Assembly: GCF_025359345.1 (NCBI RefSeq)
Contig: NZ_JANYGQ010000038.1
Coordinates: 248,001 to 312,000, forward strand
Direction: 5' to 3'
Length of the DNA stretch: 64,000 bases
Source of the DNA: Mucilaginibacter sp.
GTDB lineage: Bacteria > Bacteroidota > Bacteroidia > Sphingobacteriales > Sphingobacteriaceae
Shown: positions 49,651-58,648 of the stretch, in pieces
How the letters are laid out: each line of letters begins with the position of its first letter
Numbering within the stretch: position 1 is the stretch's first letter
Program-made: the position numbers and the translations under genes
Notes under the pieces: generated by a model
The model's input: only the letters and a program-made list of their open reading frames with translations
Databases searched by the model: none
What the model was told of the DNA's origin: nothing

Positions 49651-51090
49651 CTATAACGTTATCGGGTTACCCAAATAATAATCGATTACTTTACTGCGGA
49701 AGATTACCTGGTATTGTGCAGCAATCATATCGTTTTGCGATTTGTTGAAGTTGGTAAGCGCCGTGTTATAGTCCAGTGTATTTACAAAGCCAGCGTCGTA
49801 ACGTTGCTTGGTGACATTTAAAGCCTCTTTATTCGAATTGAATGTTTGCAACGCCGATTGATAGCTTTTTTCGGCGGCCGATAAATCCAGCGTGGCCTGT
49901 ATAATGGTTTTGCTTAAATTATTTTTTGCGATCCGGGTATTTAAATCTGCATTCTGATAAGCCAGTTTAGCTTTCGTTACTGCTGTGCGTGTAGCAAAAT
50001 GGTTGAAAATGGGTATCTGTAAACTTAACCCTATCGACTTGTTAAAGTTGTTGTTTAACTGGCTGCCGAAAGAAACCGGCGACACTGTGGATATTATATT
50101 AGGGGTAACAACATTTTGACCGGTGCCCTCAACCGTACCAATGGTGGTTGTGCCGCTTACAGTTTCGCCCGTAACAGTCCGCGCCTGGTTTGAGTAACTT
50201 GTGCCTAACCCGCCAAACATTACAAGGGTAGGATAGTATGCCCCCTGTGCTACTTTAATAGCCTGCGCATAAACCTGCTGCTGCAATTCGGCTAACTTAA
50301 TATCCGGATTGGTAGTAAAAGCGGTTTTAATAACCTCGGTAGCATCGTAAACTGTTTTTACATCGGTTAGTTTGCTAATGTCGGGTTTCTCAACAGCTAT
50401 GTTTGTTGCCGGGTCCATCTCCATATATTGCTTTAAAATCAATATAGCAAGGTCAACCTGGTTTTGTGCATTTGTAGAATTCAGTTCGGCGGTTGAAACC
50501 TGCGATTTTGCCTGGGCCAAATCCGCCAACGTGGCATTGCCCTGGTCGAAGTTCTTTTGTGCGCGGTCTAGAGTTATTTTCGCCAGGTCAATTTGCTGTT
50601 TTGCGGCAATAGCTAAATCCTGGTCAGTAAGTATTACCAGGTAGTCGGTAACCACATTTAGCAATAGGTCATTTTTGATTTTTGCGGTGCTGGTTTTATC
50701 GGCGTCAAGTGTCAGTTTGTTTTGCAAAATCTGGTTGCGTAACTGCCCGCCCTGGAAAAGGGTGAATTGCGCCTGTGCGTTGCCGTTAATGTTTAACGTT
50801 GATGATGCGTAAGCAAACGCCCCGAGCACCTGTGTTTTACCAAAATAATAACCTCCCTGGCCGTTTGCATTTAAGGTTGGCAACTGGTTGTATTTTGTTG
50901 CGTTATAATCCTCTGTACCCAGTTTTTCGGTTATCAGTGCTTGTTTAATAGTAAGATTATTGGCTAAGGTGCGGTTAACCGCCTCCTGGAGGCTTATCAC
51001 CTCCTGGGCACTTGCTGTTAAGCTTGCCATGCCGAGGCATACAATACTTAGCACTGCCACCCTTTTTAATTTTAATATACTTTGAGTCAT
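49651..51090 (-). CDS. TolC-family outer-membrane efflux protein
   Basis: 479 residues from the ATG at 51090, giving a clean signal peptide ending LTASAQ. An ATG six codons upstream (51108) is possible, but its ATGAAC belongs to the adjacent word array, so it is disfavoured. Two OEP repeats with long helices (VISLQEAVNRTLANNLTIKQA near the start, SYQSALQTFNSNKEALNVTKQRYDAGFVN near the end). It forms the outer-membrane channel-tunnel for the adaptor gene that follows. Confidence 0.9.
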   Translation of the reverse strand: MTQSILKLKRVAVLSIVCLGMASLTASAQEVISLQEAVNRTLANNLTIKQALITEKLGTEDYNATKYNQLPTLNANGQGGYYFGKTQVLGAFAYASSTLNINGNAQAQFTLFQGGQLRNQILQNKLTLDADKTSTAKIKNDLLLNVVTDYLVILTDQDLAIAAKQQIDLAKITLDRAQKNFDQGNATLADLAQAKSQVSTAELNSTNAQNQVDLAILILKQYMEMDPATNIAVEKPDISKLTDVKTVYDATEVIKTAFTTNPDIKLAELQQQVYAQAIKVAQGAYYPTLVMFGGLGTSYSNQARTVTGETVSGTTTIGTVEGTGQNVVTPNIISTVSPVSFGSQLNNNFNKSIGLSLQIPIFNHFATRTAVTKAKLAYQNADLNTRIAKNNLSKTIIQATLDLSAAEKSYQSALQTFNSNKEALNVTKQRYDAGFVNTLDYNTALTNFNKSQNDMIAAQYQVIFRSKVIDYYLGNPITL

Positions 51091-51111
51091 AAGGTTATCT
51101 TTGTTCATGGG

Positions 51112-51242
51112 TTATAGTTAATAGTTCATAGTAGCTACAACCACTACCTTTTAGTTAATAATTAATACATTTAGGCCTGTTTTGGACTTTGAAGCTAACC
51201 GTTGCTGATGTTACCATGAACAATGAACCAACAACCATTAAC
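51112..51242. repeat. Paired heptad arrays between TolC and deacetylase genes
   Basis: Three phased units TTATAGT-type (51112-51132), a ~80-bp middle, then four phased units CATGAAC-type (51215-51242). The right words complement the left ones (GTTNATN against ATNAAC). The left block abuts the TolC start region and the right block ends 8 bp before the deacetylase ATG. Confidence 0.75.
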
Positions 51243-51250
51243 TATTTAAA

Positions 51251-51871
51251 ATGTATCTTATAAAAACACCGTGGCTGCTTAAAAAGCTGTATCCCAATTT
51301 TGTATGGGATGGCCCGAATAACCCCCGGTGCATTTATTTGACTTTTGACGATGGCCCTATACCAATTGTTACACCGTTTGTTTTAAATATTTTAAAACGG
51401 TACAATGCCAAAGCTACTTTTTTTTGTATCGGCGATAATGTGCGCAAGCACCCCGACATATTTGAACAGGTAAAAAATGACGGGCACGCGATAGGAAACC
51501 ACACATTTAACCATCTTAAAGGCTGGGATACAGACGATAAAGTTTATTTCGATAATTTTTTACAGGCCGATGAATTGCTTGATACAAAACTGTTTCGCCC
51601 CCCGTATGGCCGCATGAAAAAATCGCAATTAAAATTATTGCAGGAAGCAAAACCAGGTGTAAAGGCTATAATGTGGAACATACTGTCTGCCGATTTTGAT
51701 GTGAACATAACGCCGGAAAAGTGTTTAAATAATATTCTGAAAAACACCAGGGGCGGAGATATCGTTTTGTTTCATGATAGTTTGAAAGCAAAGGAAAGGA
51801 TGGAATATGCTTTGCCGAGGGCGATGGAGGTGTGGAGTAAGGAGGGGTACGAGTTTAAAAGTTTAGATTAA
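51251..51871 (+). CDS. Polysaccharide deacetylase family protein (NodB/CE4)
   Basis: 206 residues. NodB motifs: TFDDGP (motif 1, catalytic Asp and metal Asp), HTFNH (motif 2, metal histidines), RPPYGR (motif 3), and a C-terminal LFHDS. CE4 enzymes remove acetyl groups from chitin-like or peptidoglycan sugars with a bound divalent metal. No clear signal peptide, though the first residues (YLIKTPWLLKKLYP) are hydrophobic and could anchor it. Confidence 0.88.
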   Translation: MYLIKTPWLLKKLYPNFVWDGPNNPRCIYLTFDDGPIPIVTPFVLNILKRYNAKATFFCIGDNVRKHPDIFEQVKNDGHAIGNHTFNHLKGWDTDDKVYFDNFLQADELLDTKLFRPPYGRMKKSQLKLLQEAKPGVKAIMWNILSADFDVNITPEKCLNNILKNTRGGDIVLFHDSLKAKERMEYALPRAMEVWSKEGYEFKSLD

Positions 51872-51896
51872 TGGTGATGGCGCCTATTTTATCAGT

Positions 51897-52574
51897 ATGT
51901 TTTTCTTAGTCACTGGAATAGCTTTGTCAGCAATAATGCTGTTCGTTATTTTTAAGCCTAAGAATAATGTTGACGGCGTTAGAGAAAGACTGTTAACAAT
52001 TGAGGAAAATGTTGATGGAATCACAAATGTAGGGGAGATTCAACGCTCGGAACCAAATCGTCAACACCCATCGCAAACTATAAACGAACACATCATTTTA
52101 AAAGATTTAAGAAGAATATATCGTTATTTTGATGAAAATGAATATTGGATTGAATATTTTATAGAAAACCGAAGTCCGGAAGACATTACCTTTTGGTTTA
52201 AAGGTGCCTCAGTATCCATTAACGAGCATATTATCGATTGCAATGTAACTGTGTTATTCGAAAAAGTGCCTGAACATTATGCTCCGCCATATGGAAACAG
52301 ATATTTTGATACTAAGGCTTATAATAACTTTACTTTGGGGCAAAACGCCCCTAAAACATTTATATTTCAAAGCAGGTTTAAGCCTATCGTAACAAATTTC
52401 AACGAAACAGATTCTATTTCAATAGAATTGCAACTATCCAGGCGCGATGGTAATATCAACAAATATGTCTCTTTTCAAAAGGTGCAGTTTATTGAATACT
52501 TCGGAAACTTAAGATTCGCAACAATACAATCAATAAACGAGGAGATTAATATAATAGGGGCAGACGCACCTTGA
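51897..52574 (+). CDS. Membrane-anchored protein of unknown function
   Basis: 225 residues. One N-terminal transmembrane segment (about 2-19), then a polar linker and a predicted beta-rich domain (about 70-215) with no recognised motif (YRYFDENEYWIEYFIENRS). The coding sequence is more AT-rich than its neighbours. It starts 25 bp after the deacetylase stop and may be translated from the same mRNA. Confidence 0.6.
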   Translation: MFFLVTGIALSAIMLFVIFKPKNNVDGVRERLLTIEENVDGITNVGEIQRSEPNRQHPSQTINEHIILKDLRRIYRYFDENEYWIEYFIENRSPEDITFWFKGASVSINEHIIDCNVTVLFEKVPEHYAPPYGNRYFDTKAYNNFTLGQNAPKTFIFQSRFKPIVTNFNETDSISIELQLSRRDGNINKYVSFQKVQFIEYFGNLRFATIQSINEEINIIGADAP

Positions 52575-52758
52575 TGTTATTTAATTAAAGTTAATCAAAC
52601 GTAATCACCCCTTCACCATTCTCCAATCCCTATTTAGAACCTATCCAAATAACATTTGTACAATCCCCCGACTTCCTTTTAGCCCTATTTTTTGTAAATT
52701 CGCCGCATTGGCTGTTCATGCCAGTTTTTTCTTTTACTCACCTAAAAATCAAATACAA

Positions 52759-55026
52759 ATGGCTTTTGATTTAGATATGATCAAAAAGGTTTATGACCGC
52801 TACAGCACCCGTGTTGCTGCCGCCCGTAAAGCTACAGGTAAACACCTTACTTTAACCGAAAAAATATTATACGCCCACCTGAGCGAAGGCGATGCCAAAA
52901 CCGCTTTTGGCCGTGGCGTTGACTATGTGGATTTTGCACCCGATCGCGTTGCTATGCAGGACGCTACCGCGCAAATGGCTTTGCTGCAGTTTATGCAGGC
53001 AGGCCGTCCGCAGGTTGCTGTTCCTTCAACGGTACATTGCGACCACCTGATACAAGCTAAAGTCGGCGCTGATGCTGACTTGAGCACAGCCAAAGATGTT
53101 AACCGCGAAGTTTATGACTTTTTAGCCTCGGTATCTGATAAATACGGGCTAGGTTTCTGGAAACCGGGTGCCGGTATTATCCACCAGGTGGTTTTGGAGA
53201 ACTATGCTTTCCCGGGCGGTATGATGATTGGTACCGATTCGCACACACCTAACGCAGGTGGTTTGGGTATGGTTGCCATTGGTGTTGGTGGTGCCGATGC
53301 ATGCGATGTAATGGCCGGCCTTCCATGGGAGCTTAAATTCCCTAAACTGATTGGTGTTAAATTGACCGGTAAATTATCGGGCTGGACATCAGCAAAAGAC
53401 GTTATCTTGAAAGTGGCAGGTATCCTTACGGTAAAGGGCGGTACCGGCGCTATAGTTGAATATTTTGGAGAAGGCGCAGAGTCGCTTTCGGCTACCGGTA
53501 AAGGCACCATCTGTAATATGGGTGCTGAGATTGGTGCAACCACTTCAATTTTTGGATACGACGAAAAAGCAGCAACTTACCTTAGCGGCACCAAACGTGC
53601 TGAAATTGCAGAACTTGCTAACGCGATAAAGGAACACTTAACCGGCGACCCTGAAGTTTATGCCAACCCAGCCGATTATTTCGACCAGGTGATTGAAATA
53701 AACCTTAACGAGCTGGAGCCCCATGTGAACGGTCCGTTTACACCTGATTTGGCCTGGCCGATATCGAAATTTGCAACGGCAGTTAAAGAAAACGGCTGGC
53801 CTGTAAAACTGGAAGTGGGCCTGATAGGGTCATGCACCAACTCATCGTACGAAGATATTACCCGTTCGGCATCTATTGCAAAACAGGCTATTGATAAACA
53901 TTTAAAAACCAGGGCCGAATTTACCATTACCCCTGGTTCGGAACTGGTGCGTTATACTGTAGACCGTGATGGCTACCTTGACACGTTTGAGCAAATGGGC
54001 GGTGTGGTTTTGGCTAATGCCTGCGGCCCATGTATTGGCCAATGGGCACGTCATACCGACGACCCGACACGCAAAAACTCTATCATCACCTCGTTTAACC
54101 GCAACTTTGCGAAACGCCAGGATGGTAACCCTAACACCCACGCATTTGTGGCATCGCCCGAAATCGTGACGGCATTTGCAATTGCAGGTGATTTAACCTT
54201 TAACCCATTAACTGACACGCTTACCAACGAAAATGGCGAGCAAGTTAAGTTTGATGAACCAGTAGGTATTGAAATGCCAATAGCAGGTTATGCAGTTAAA
54301 GATGCAGGCTACCAAGCCCCGGCCGAAGATGGCACCCAGATTAATGTAATTGTAGATCCGAAATCATCGCGCCTGCAATTGCTTGATCCGTTTGCCGCAT
54401 GGGAAGGCACTGATATTACCGGCTTAAAACTGCTGATCAAAGCAAAAGGCAAATGTACTACCGACCACATCTCTATGGCTGGTCCGTGGTTAAAGTTCCG
54501 CGGGCATTTGGATAACATATCTAACAATATGCTGATCGGAGCCATCAACTATTTCAACCTGACAGCCGACAGTGTTAAAAACGAACTGACCGGCGAATAT
54601 GGTCCTGTACCTGCCACACAGCGCGACTATAAAGCACATGGCATCGGCTCGATAGTAGTTGGTGATGAAAACTATGGCGAGGGCTCATCGCGCGAGCACG
54701 CTGCCATGGAACCGCGCCACCTGGGCGTGCGTGCCATACTGGTGAAGTCATTTGCCCGTATACACGAAACCAATCTTAAAAAACAAGGCATGCTGGGCAT
54801 CACTTTTGCCGACAGCAATGACTACGAAAAAATACAGGAAGACGACACCATTGACATCACCGGCTTAACAACCTTTGCCCCGGGCAAACAGTTAACCGTG
54901 GTGCTGCACCATAAAGATGGTACAACAGAATCGTTCGCAGTAAATCATACCTATAATGCACAGCAGATAGAGTGGTTTAAAGCCGGCGGCGCGCTGAATA
55001 TCATCAGGAGGCAGATGGCGTCTTGA
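52759..55026 (+). CDS. acn: Aconitate hydratase (mitochondrial-type)
   Basis: 755 residues from the ATG at 52759 (MAFDLDMIKK). An upstream start at 52708 adds 17 residues unlike the family and is rejected. Iron-sulfur cysteines lie in GSCTNSSYED and ANACGPCIGQW. The swivelling C-terminal domain has GEGSSREHAAMEPRHLG. It isomerises citrate to isocitrate in the TCA cycle, in the cytosol. The layout is that of the mitochondrial-type aconitases common in Bacteroidota, not AcnB. Confidence 0.95.
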   Translation: MAFDLDMIKKVYDRYSTRVAAARKATGKHLTLTEKILYAHLSEGDAKTAFGRGVDYVDFAPDRVAMQDATAQMALLQFMQAGRPQVAVPSTVHCDHLIQAKVGADADLSTAKDVNREVYDFLASVSDKYGLGFWKPGAGIIHQVVLENYAFPGGMMIGTDSHTPNAGGLGMVAIGVGGADACDVMAGLPWELKFPKLIGVKLTGKLSGWTSAKDVILKVAGILTVKGGTGAIVEYFGEGAESLSATGKGTICNMGAEIGATTSIFGYDEKAATYLSGTKRAEIAELANAIKEHLTGDPEVYANPADYFDQVIEINLNELEPHVNGPFTPDLAWPISKFATAVKENGWPVKLEVGLIGSCTNSSYEDITRSASIAKQAIDKHLKTRAEFTITPGSELVRYTVDRDGYLDTFEQMGGVVLANACGPCIGQWARHTDDPTRKNSIITSFNRNFAKRQDGNPNTHAFVASPEIVTAFAIAGDLTFNPLTDTLTNENGEQVKFDEPVGIEMPIAGYAVKDAGYQAPAEDGTQINVIVDPKSSRLQLLDPFAAWEGTDITGLKLLIKAKGKCTTDHISMAGPWLKFRGHLDNISNNMLIGAINYFNLTADSVKNELTGEYGPVPATQRDYKAHGIGSIVVGDENYGEGSSREHAAMEPRHLGVRAILVKSFARIHETNLKKQGMLGITFADSNDYEKIQEDDTIDITGLTTFAPGKQLTVVLHHKDGTTESFAVNHTYNAQQIEWFKAGGALNIIRRQMAS

Positions 55027-55060
55027 GGTAAAAGCTAAAAGGCGAAAGCTGAAAGGTTAC
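55026..55060. repeat. Heptad array immediately after the aconitase gene
   Basis: Five phased 7-nt AGSYNAA-type units (AGGTAAA, AGCTAAA, AGGCGAA, AGCTGAA, AGGTTAC). The first base is the last base of the TGA stop codon. Confidence 0.82.
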
Positions 55061-55067
55061 TGCTTAC

Positions 55068-55097
55068 AAGCCTTCTCATTTTTGGGAGGGCTTTTTT
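55068..55097 (+). terminator. Terminator of the aconitase gene
   Basis: AAGCCTTCTC pairs with GGGAGGGCTT (one G-U), loop ATTTTT-like, followed by a T run to 55097. Confidence 0.8.
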
Positions 55098-55171
55098 ATT
55101 TTGCAGGGCAGTCCATTTTTGAAGTCTTCAAATCCGCTGCTGATTGCGGGATTTTGGACGATCCAATATGG

Positions 55172-56827
55172 TTAAGGTGCCTTCACCACCCTTTTCAGCG
55201 TCAGCAGATTTTGCCCGTTAACGCTGTACCCTGAAATATTATTCTGGTATAAATTTACCCGCTTATCGTAATACAGTACCACCACAGGTGATTGCGCCAT
55301 TACCAGGTTATCCATTTCGCGATAAAGGGCATAGCGTTTTTCGTCATTTACTTCGTGGTAGGCCTGCTCAAAAAGTTTGTCGAATTGTTTGTTGTTGAAG
55401 CCGGTATAATTGGGGCCAAACGGAATTTTATTTTTCGAATAGAAAACCGACATGTAATTCTCGCCGTCGGGATAGTCGGCCAGCCACGAGCCATAAAAAA
55501 AGTTGACGCCGTTTTTTGATACCAGCTCGCGCAGGCTTGCTCCCTGGGTAATCTCTACACTGGTTTTAATGCCAACACGTTCTAACTGGCCCTGTACATA
55601 CTCAATCAGTCCACGGTAGCCTACCGTAGTGTGCAGCACTATTTCAGGAAGTCCTTTGCAGTTGGGGTATCCTGCTTCTTTCAACAATTGGCGCGATTTT
55701 TCGGGATTGTAATCATAACCTTTAACCAGTTTATCATCGTAACCCGGCATCCCCACGGGTATAAATCCTGCTTTGCCGGCCGTACCCATGCTGTTGCGCA
55801 GGTATTTTATCATTTTTTGCTTGTCGATAGCATAATTGATGGCCTGCCTTATTTTTAACTTTTTTAACGGCGACGATTTCACAATCGCCAAACTGCTGTC
55901 GACCAGCATCCCAAGATAAATGGTATTGGTAAAAGGGCCGGTGCTAAGTGTGAATTTGCCTTTATATTTTGTGGTTATCTGCCCGGCTTTGGTTAAAATA
56001 TCATCGCGGTAGCTGCCATCTATATCATTTAAAAAATCGAGCTTTTTGCTGATGAACTCCATAAAAGCGGTTTGCTTATCACCAATAAAAGTTGCCCGTA
56101 TAGCATCCAGATGGGGCAGGGGAGAGCCGTCTTTATCCTTTTCCCAATAATTTTCGTTTTTCAACAACACCATTACTTCTCCCTCTTTCCAATATTTAAA
56201 GCGGAACGGGCCGGTGCCGACAGGGTGCTGGCGAAAATCCTTGCCGTAATGGTCCACCACCTCGTGCGGCACTACTGAGCAATATTGCGCTGTAAGCAGG
56301 CTTGGCAGGGGGGGGAAGGGCTGCCTGAGGCGTATCTGGAAGGTGCTGTCGTTTACCGCTTTAAACGGGTTATCACAAACTTTGTCACTGAATATCCATG
56401 AACCCGACGAAGCTACCTTTGGGTCGAGCAGCCTGTGAAAACTATACACAAAATCCGCAGCTGTAACTTTCCGGCCTTTTCCGTTTTTAAACTGCGGGTC
56501 GTCGTGAAAATACACGTCACTGCGTAAATGAAAGGTATATAGCAATTCATCCGGCGAAATCTCCCAGTTTTTGGCAATGCAAGGGCGGGTTTTAAGGCTG
56601 TCGTCAATCTGCACCAGGCCGTTATAAACCTGGTTTACCATCCATATGGTATTTTGGTTACGCGCAAACGCCGGATCAAATGAGCTTAGGCCCTCGTCAA
56701 GGTTAATGTTAAAAACTGTCTTTTTTGTGGCTGAAGGGTTGGGAGTGCAGGCAGCGAATAATGTACAAACCAGTAGTATTTTAAAGATGTGCTGATTTGA
56801 AAATTTGAAAATTAACTGCCTTGTCAT
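55172..56827 (-). CDS. Peptide-type ABC transporter substrate-binding lipoprotein
   Basis: 551 residues of the SBP_bac_5 (OppA/DppA) family. Lipoprotein signal with lipobox FAAC (Cys27). Family stretches include LSSFDPAFARNQ, AKNWEISPDELLYTFHLR, ADFVYSFHRLLDP and YNPEKSRQLLKEAGYP. It captures oligopeptides or nickel chelates for import. No permease or ATPase genes are adjacent, so it is an orphan binding protein. The 5' end and upstream region have undergone a tandem duplication (see 56833-56980). Confidence 0.9.
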   Translation of the reverse strand: MTRQLIFKFSNQHIFKILLVCTLFAACTPNPSATKKTVFNINLDEGLSSFDPAFARNQNTIWMVNQVYNGLVQIDDSLKTRPCIAKNWEISPDELLYTFHLRSDVYFHDDPQFKNGKGRKVTAADFVYSFHRLLDPKVASSGSWIFSDKVCDNPFKAVNDSTFQIRLRQPFPPLPSLLTAQYCSVVPHEVVDHYGKDFRQHPVGTGPFRFKYWKEGEVMVLLKNENYWEKDKDGSPLPHLDAIRATFIGDKQTAFMEFISKKLDFLNDIDGSYRDDILTKAGQITTKYKGKFTLSTGPFTNTIYLGMLVDSSLAIVKSSPLKKLKIRQAINYAIDKQKMIKYLRNSMGTAGKAGFIPVGMPGYDDKLVKGYDYNPEKSRQLLKEAGYPNCKGLPEIVLHTTVGYRGLIEYVQGQLERVGIKTSVEITQGASLRELVSKNGVNFFYGSWLADYPDGENYMSVFYSKNKIPFGPNYTGFNNKQFDKLFEQAYHEVNDEKRYALYREMDNLVMAQSPVVVLYYDKRVNLYQNNISGYSVNGQNLLTLKRVVKAP

Positions 56828-56832
56828 TTATT

Positions 56833-56980
56833 ATAAAGCTACCCATTTTCAAATCATCTGATTGTCAAATCGTCAAATTAAAAATCAGTTATAATTTGAA
56901 GATGTGCTGCCTGGCCATATGAATAAAGCTACTCATTTTCAAATCATCTCATTTTCAAATCGTCAAATTAAAAATCAGTT
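56833..56980. repeat. Tandem 90-bp duplication with octad words
   Basis: A 58-bp segment occurs at 56833-56890 and again at 56923-56980 with about four differences, a 90-bp repeat period. Within it, 8-nt units NNNTCAAA are phased (56846-56885). The upstream unit contains a decayed copy of the binding-protein start on the minus strand (ATG at 56916-56918, MARQHIFK then stop). The second copy overlaps the stop codon of the kinase gene. Confidence 0.75.
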
Positions 56981-57826
56981 CTCGCGACTTAGAATAAACG
57001 CCAGCAAATCATGTATCGGTTGTTTAATTATTTTGCCGATGTGCACGCCGTTTTCCTTGCAAACCCGGGTAAGCTCATCGGTAAAAACATAAGCTATCGA
57101 GCCAACAAAGTGGCATTTGTAACGGTGGTATTGGGGATACGATTTTATGTTGGTATCAATAAATTCAAGCAGGCCTTTTTGTAGTAATTTCTGCGCGTAG
57201 TCGGTTTGTCGTACTTCGCTGATGAAGCGGGCAAAAGTCGCCAGATATGAGTTTGCATTGGGAGTTTGGTAAACGCGTTTGATTACTGTTTCCTTATCCA
57301 AATGATATTCGTTTTCAAATTTCAGGCTGATATCATGCGGCATGTTGCCATACAAGAAATCGGTTATCAAGGCTTTGCCAAACCAGGTGCCCGCGCCTTC
57401 ATCGCCTAACACAAAACCCAGGCCATGCTTGCCTGCATGAATATCTTCGCCATCAAAAAACGAAATATTGGAGCCTGTGCCCAGCACGCAGCAAAGCCCT
57501 TTCTCGTGCCCACAGGTGGCATACGCGCAACCCAGCAAATCACTGTCGACACTTATGTACGATTTTGGAAAAAACTGGCTGATGGCGTTGCTGACGATCT
57601 CGTGCCTGTCGGGGCTTGAACAGCCTGCACCGAAGAAATATATTTCAGTAATATCAGCGGCATAAGCTATCATGTCCACAGCCTGCTCATGTATTATTTT
57701 GGCAATCTCTTTTTCTGTTAAAAAATATGGGTTAAGTCCGGCCGTTCTGAATTGTTTTACTTCACCATCGTTTAGCTGAAGCAACCAGTCGGTCTTGCTC
57801 GACCCGCTATCAGCCACCAAAATCAT
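56975..57826 (-). CDS. BadF/BadG-type ATPase, probable N-acetylglucosamine kinase-like
   Basis: 283 residues from the ATG at 57826. A TTG two codons upstream is an unlikely start. ASKHA fold: phosphate-1 ILVADSGSSKTDWLL, ENEYH-rich middle, and the ATP-site CCVLGTGSNISFF then GLGFVLGDEGAG. Such proteins phosphorylate amino sugars (N-acetylglucosamine kinase type). The start overlaps the stop of the response regulator by ATGA, implying translational coupling. Confidence 0.85.
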   Translation of the reverse strand: MILVADSGSSKTDWLLQLNDGEVKQFRTAGLNPYFLTEKEIAKIIHEQAVDMIAYAADITEIYFFGAGCSSPDRHEIVSNAISQFFPKSYISVDSDLLGCAYATCGHEKGLCCVLGTGSNISFFDGEDIHAGKHGLGFVLGDEGAGTWFGKALITDFLYGNMPHDISLKFENEYHLDKETVIKRVYQTPNANSYLATFARFISEVRQTDYAQKLLQKGLLEFIDTNIKSYPQYHRYKCHFVGSIAYVFTDELTRVCKENGVHIGKIIKQPIHDLLAFILSREN

Positions 57827-58203
57827 GGACAAAGTTCTTCGAGTGCTTTTTGGGTGAGTGGTTTATGAATAAACTGCGTGATGTATTTATTATCTGTCGA
57901 TTTGCGCATATCCATCGGGTCTAACGACGATGACAACATAAATATTTTGATATTGCTTTTATCCATATTTATTTTGTCATACTCGTCCAAAAACTCAAAA
58001 CCGCTCATTAACGGCATCCGCACATCTAAAAAAATAACATCAGGTTTAATGGTTCCCGCGCTTAGCGAAGCAATGGCTTCTGTAGCCGATCGCACCACAA
58101 CAATAGATTCAGCAAAGTTGCTGCCTTCTAAAATTTTACGTGTGACAAAATTATCAATGTAATTGTCATCAATCAGCAAACAGGTTTTAAAGCAAATAGC
58201 CAT
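57823..58203 (-). CDS. Stand-alone CheY-like response regulator
   Basis: 126 residues from the ATG at 58203 (first residues MAICFKTCLLIDDN), which follows an upstream TTG. A single receiver domain: acidic pair in LLIDDN, phospho-acceptor Asp in VIFLDVRMPLMSG, the switch Thr/Ser in MLSSS and the lysine in HKPLT. No output domain. Its stop overlaps the start of the BadF-type kinase gene (ATGA), so the two proteins are probably made together. Its kinase is not nearby. Confidence 0.88.
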   Translation of the reverse strand: MAICFKTCLLIDDNYIDNFVTRKILEGSNFAESIVVVRSATEAIASLSAGTIKPDVIFLDVRMPLMSGFEFLDEYDKINMDKSNIKIFMLSSSLDPMDMRKSTDNKYITQFIHKPLTQKALEELCP

Positions 58204-58485
58204 TAACTTCAAAAATAGCTTTTTAAACCAATTTAAAAAATATTAGTTTTTTAAAAGTGATATTAAATTTTGATGAAGTTTTTTGTTGGTGTTTTTTTGA
58301 GGTCTTCGAAAAAAGAATCGAATAAGAAATTTTTTTTTATTGAGTTTGCAAGTATGGCCAATCGCGCCTACCGCTTTGTAGAAAAAATAAAATAGTGATT
58401 TTGCCTCGTATAGGCTACCCTTGGCCTGCGTCTACATGATGAAGGTGATGGCTATCTGTTAATAAGTACCCTATATATAATATTA

Positions 58486-58576
58486 GGGCGTTCCCGCTGA
58501 TAGAAGCGGTCGTGCTATCCGCTCATACTGCACAGACCTTACACGAAGGCCTGTGTCCGCTTCTTTCACTAACGCT
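58486..58576. repeat. GC-rich imperfect palindromic element
   Basis: Starts GGGCGTTCCCGCTGATAGAA and ends CCGCTTCTTTCACTAACGCT, with internal CGGTCGTGCTATCCGC and an AGGCC..GGCCT-like core. It stands out by composition from the T-rich flank 58204-58380, in which no gene was seen. It resembles dispersed intergenic palindromes known in Sphingobacteria. Confidence 0.5.
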
Positions 58577-58613
58577 ACGCTAAACCCCCAATACCTCACT
58601 TCGTCATTAGAAA

Positions 58614-58648
58614 TTCAATATTCGGTGTTCGATATTCAGTTTTCTCTT
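58614..58648. repeat. Heptad array overlapping the TolC stop codon
   Basis: Five phased TTCNNNN units (TTCAATA, TTCGGTG, TTCGATA, TTCAGTT, TTCTCTT). The last two bases belong to the minus-strand TAA stop of the downstream TolC gene (58647-58649). Confidence 0.75.

Noticed and set aside
52708..52758. Upstream start for aconitase
   Set aside because: The extra 17 residues are not aconitase-like and the ATG at 52759 gives the usual N-terminus.
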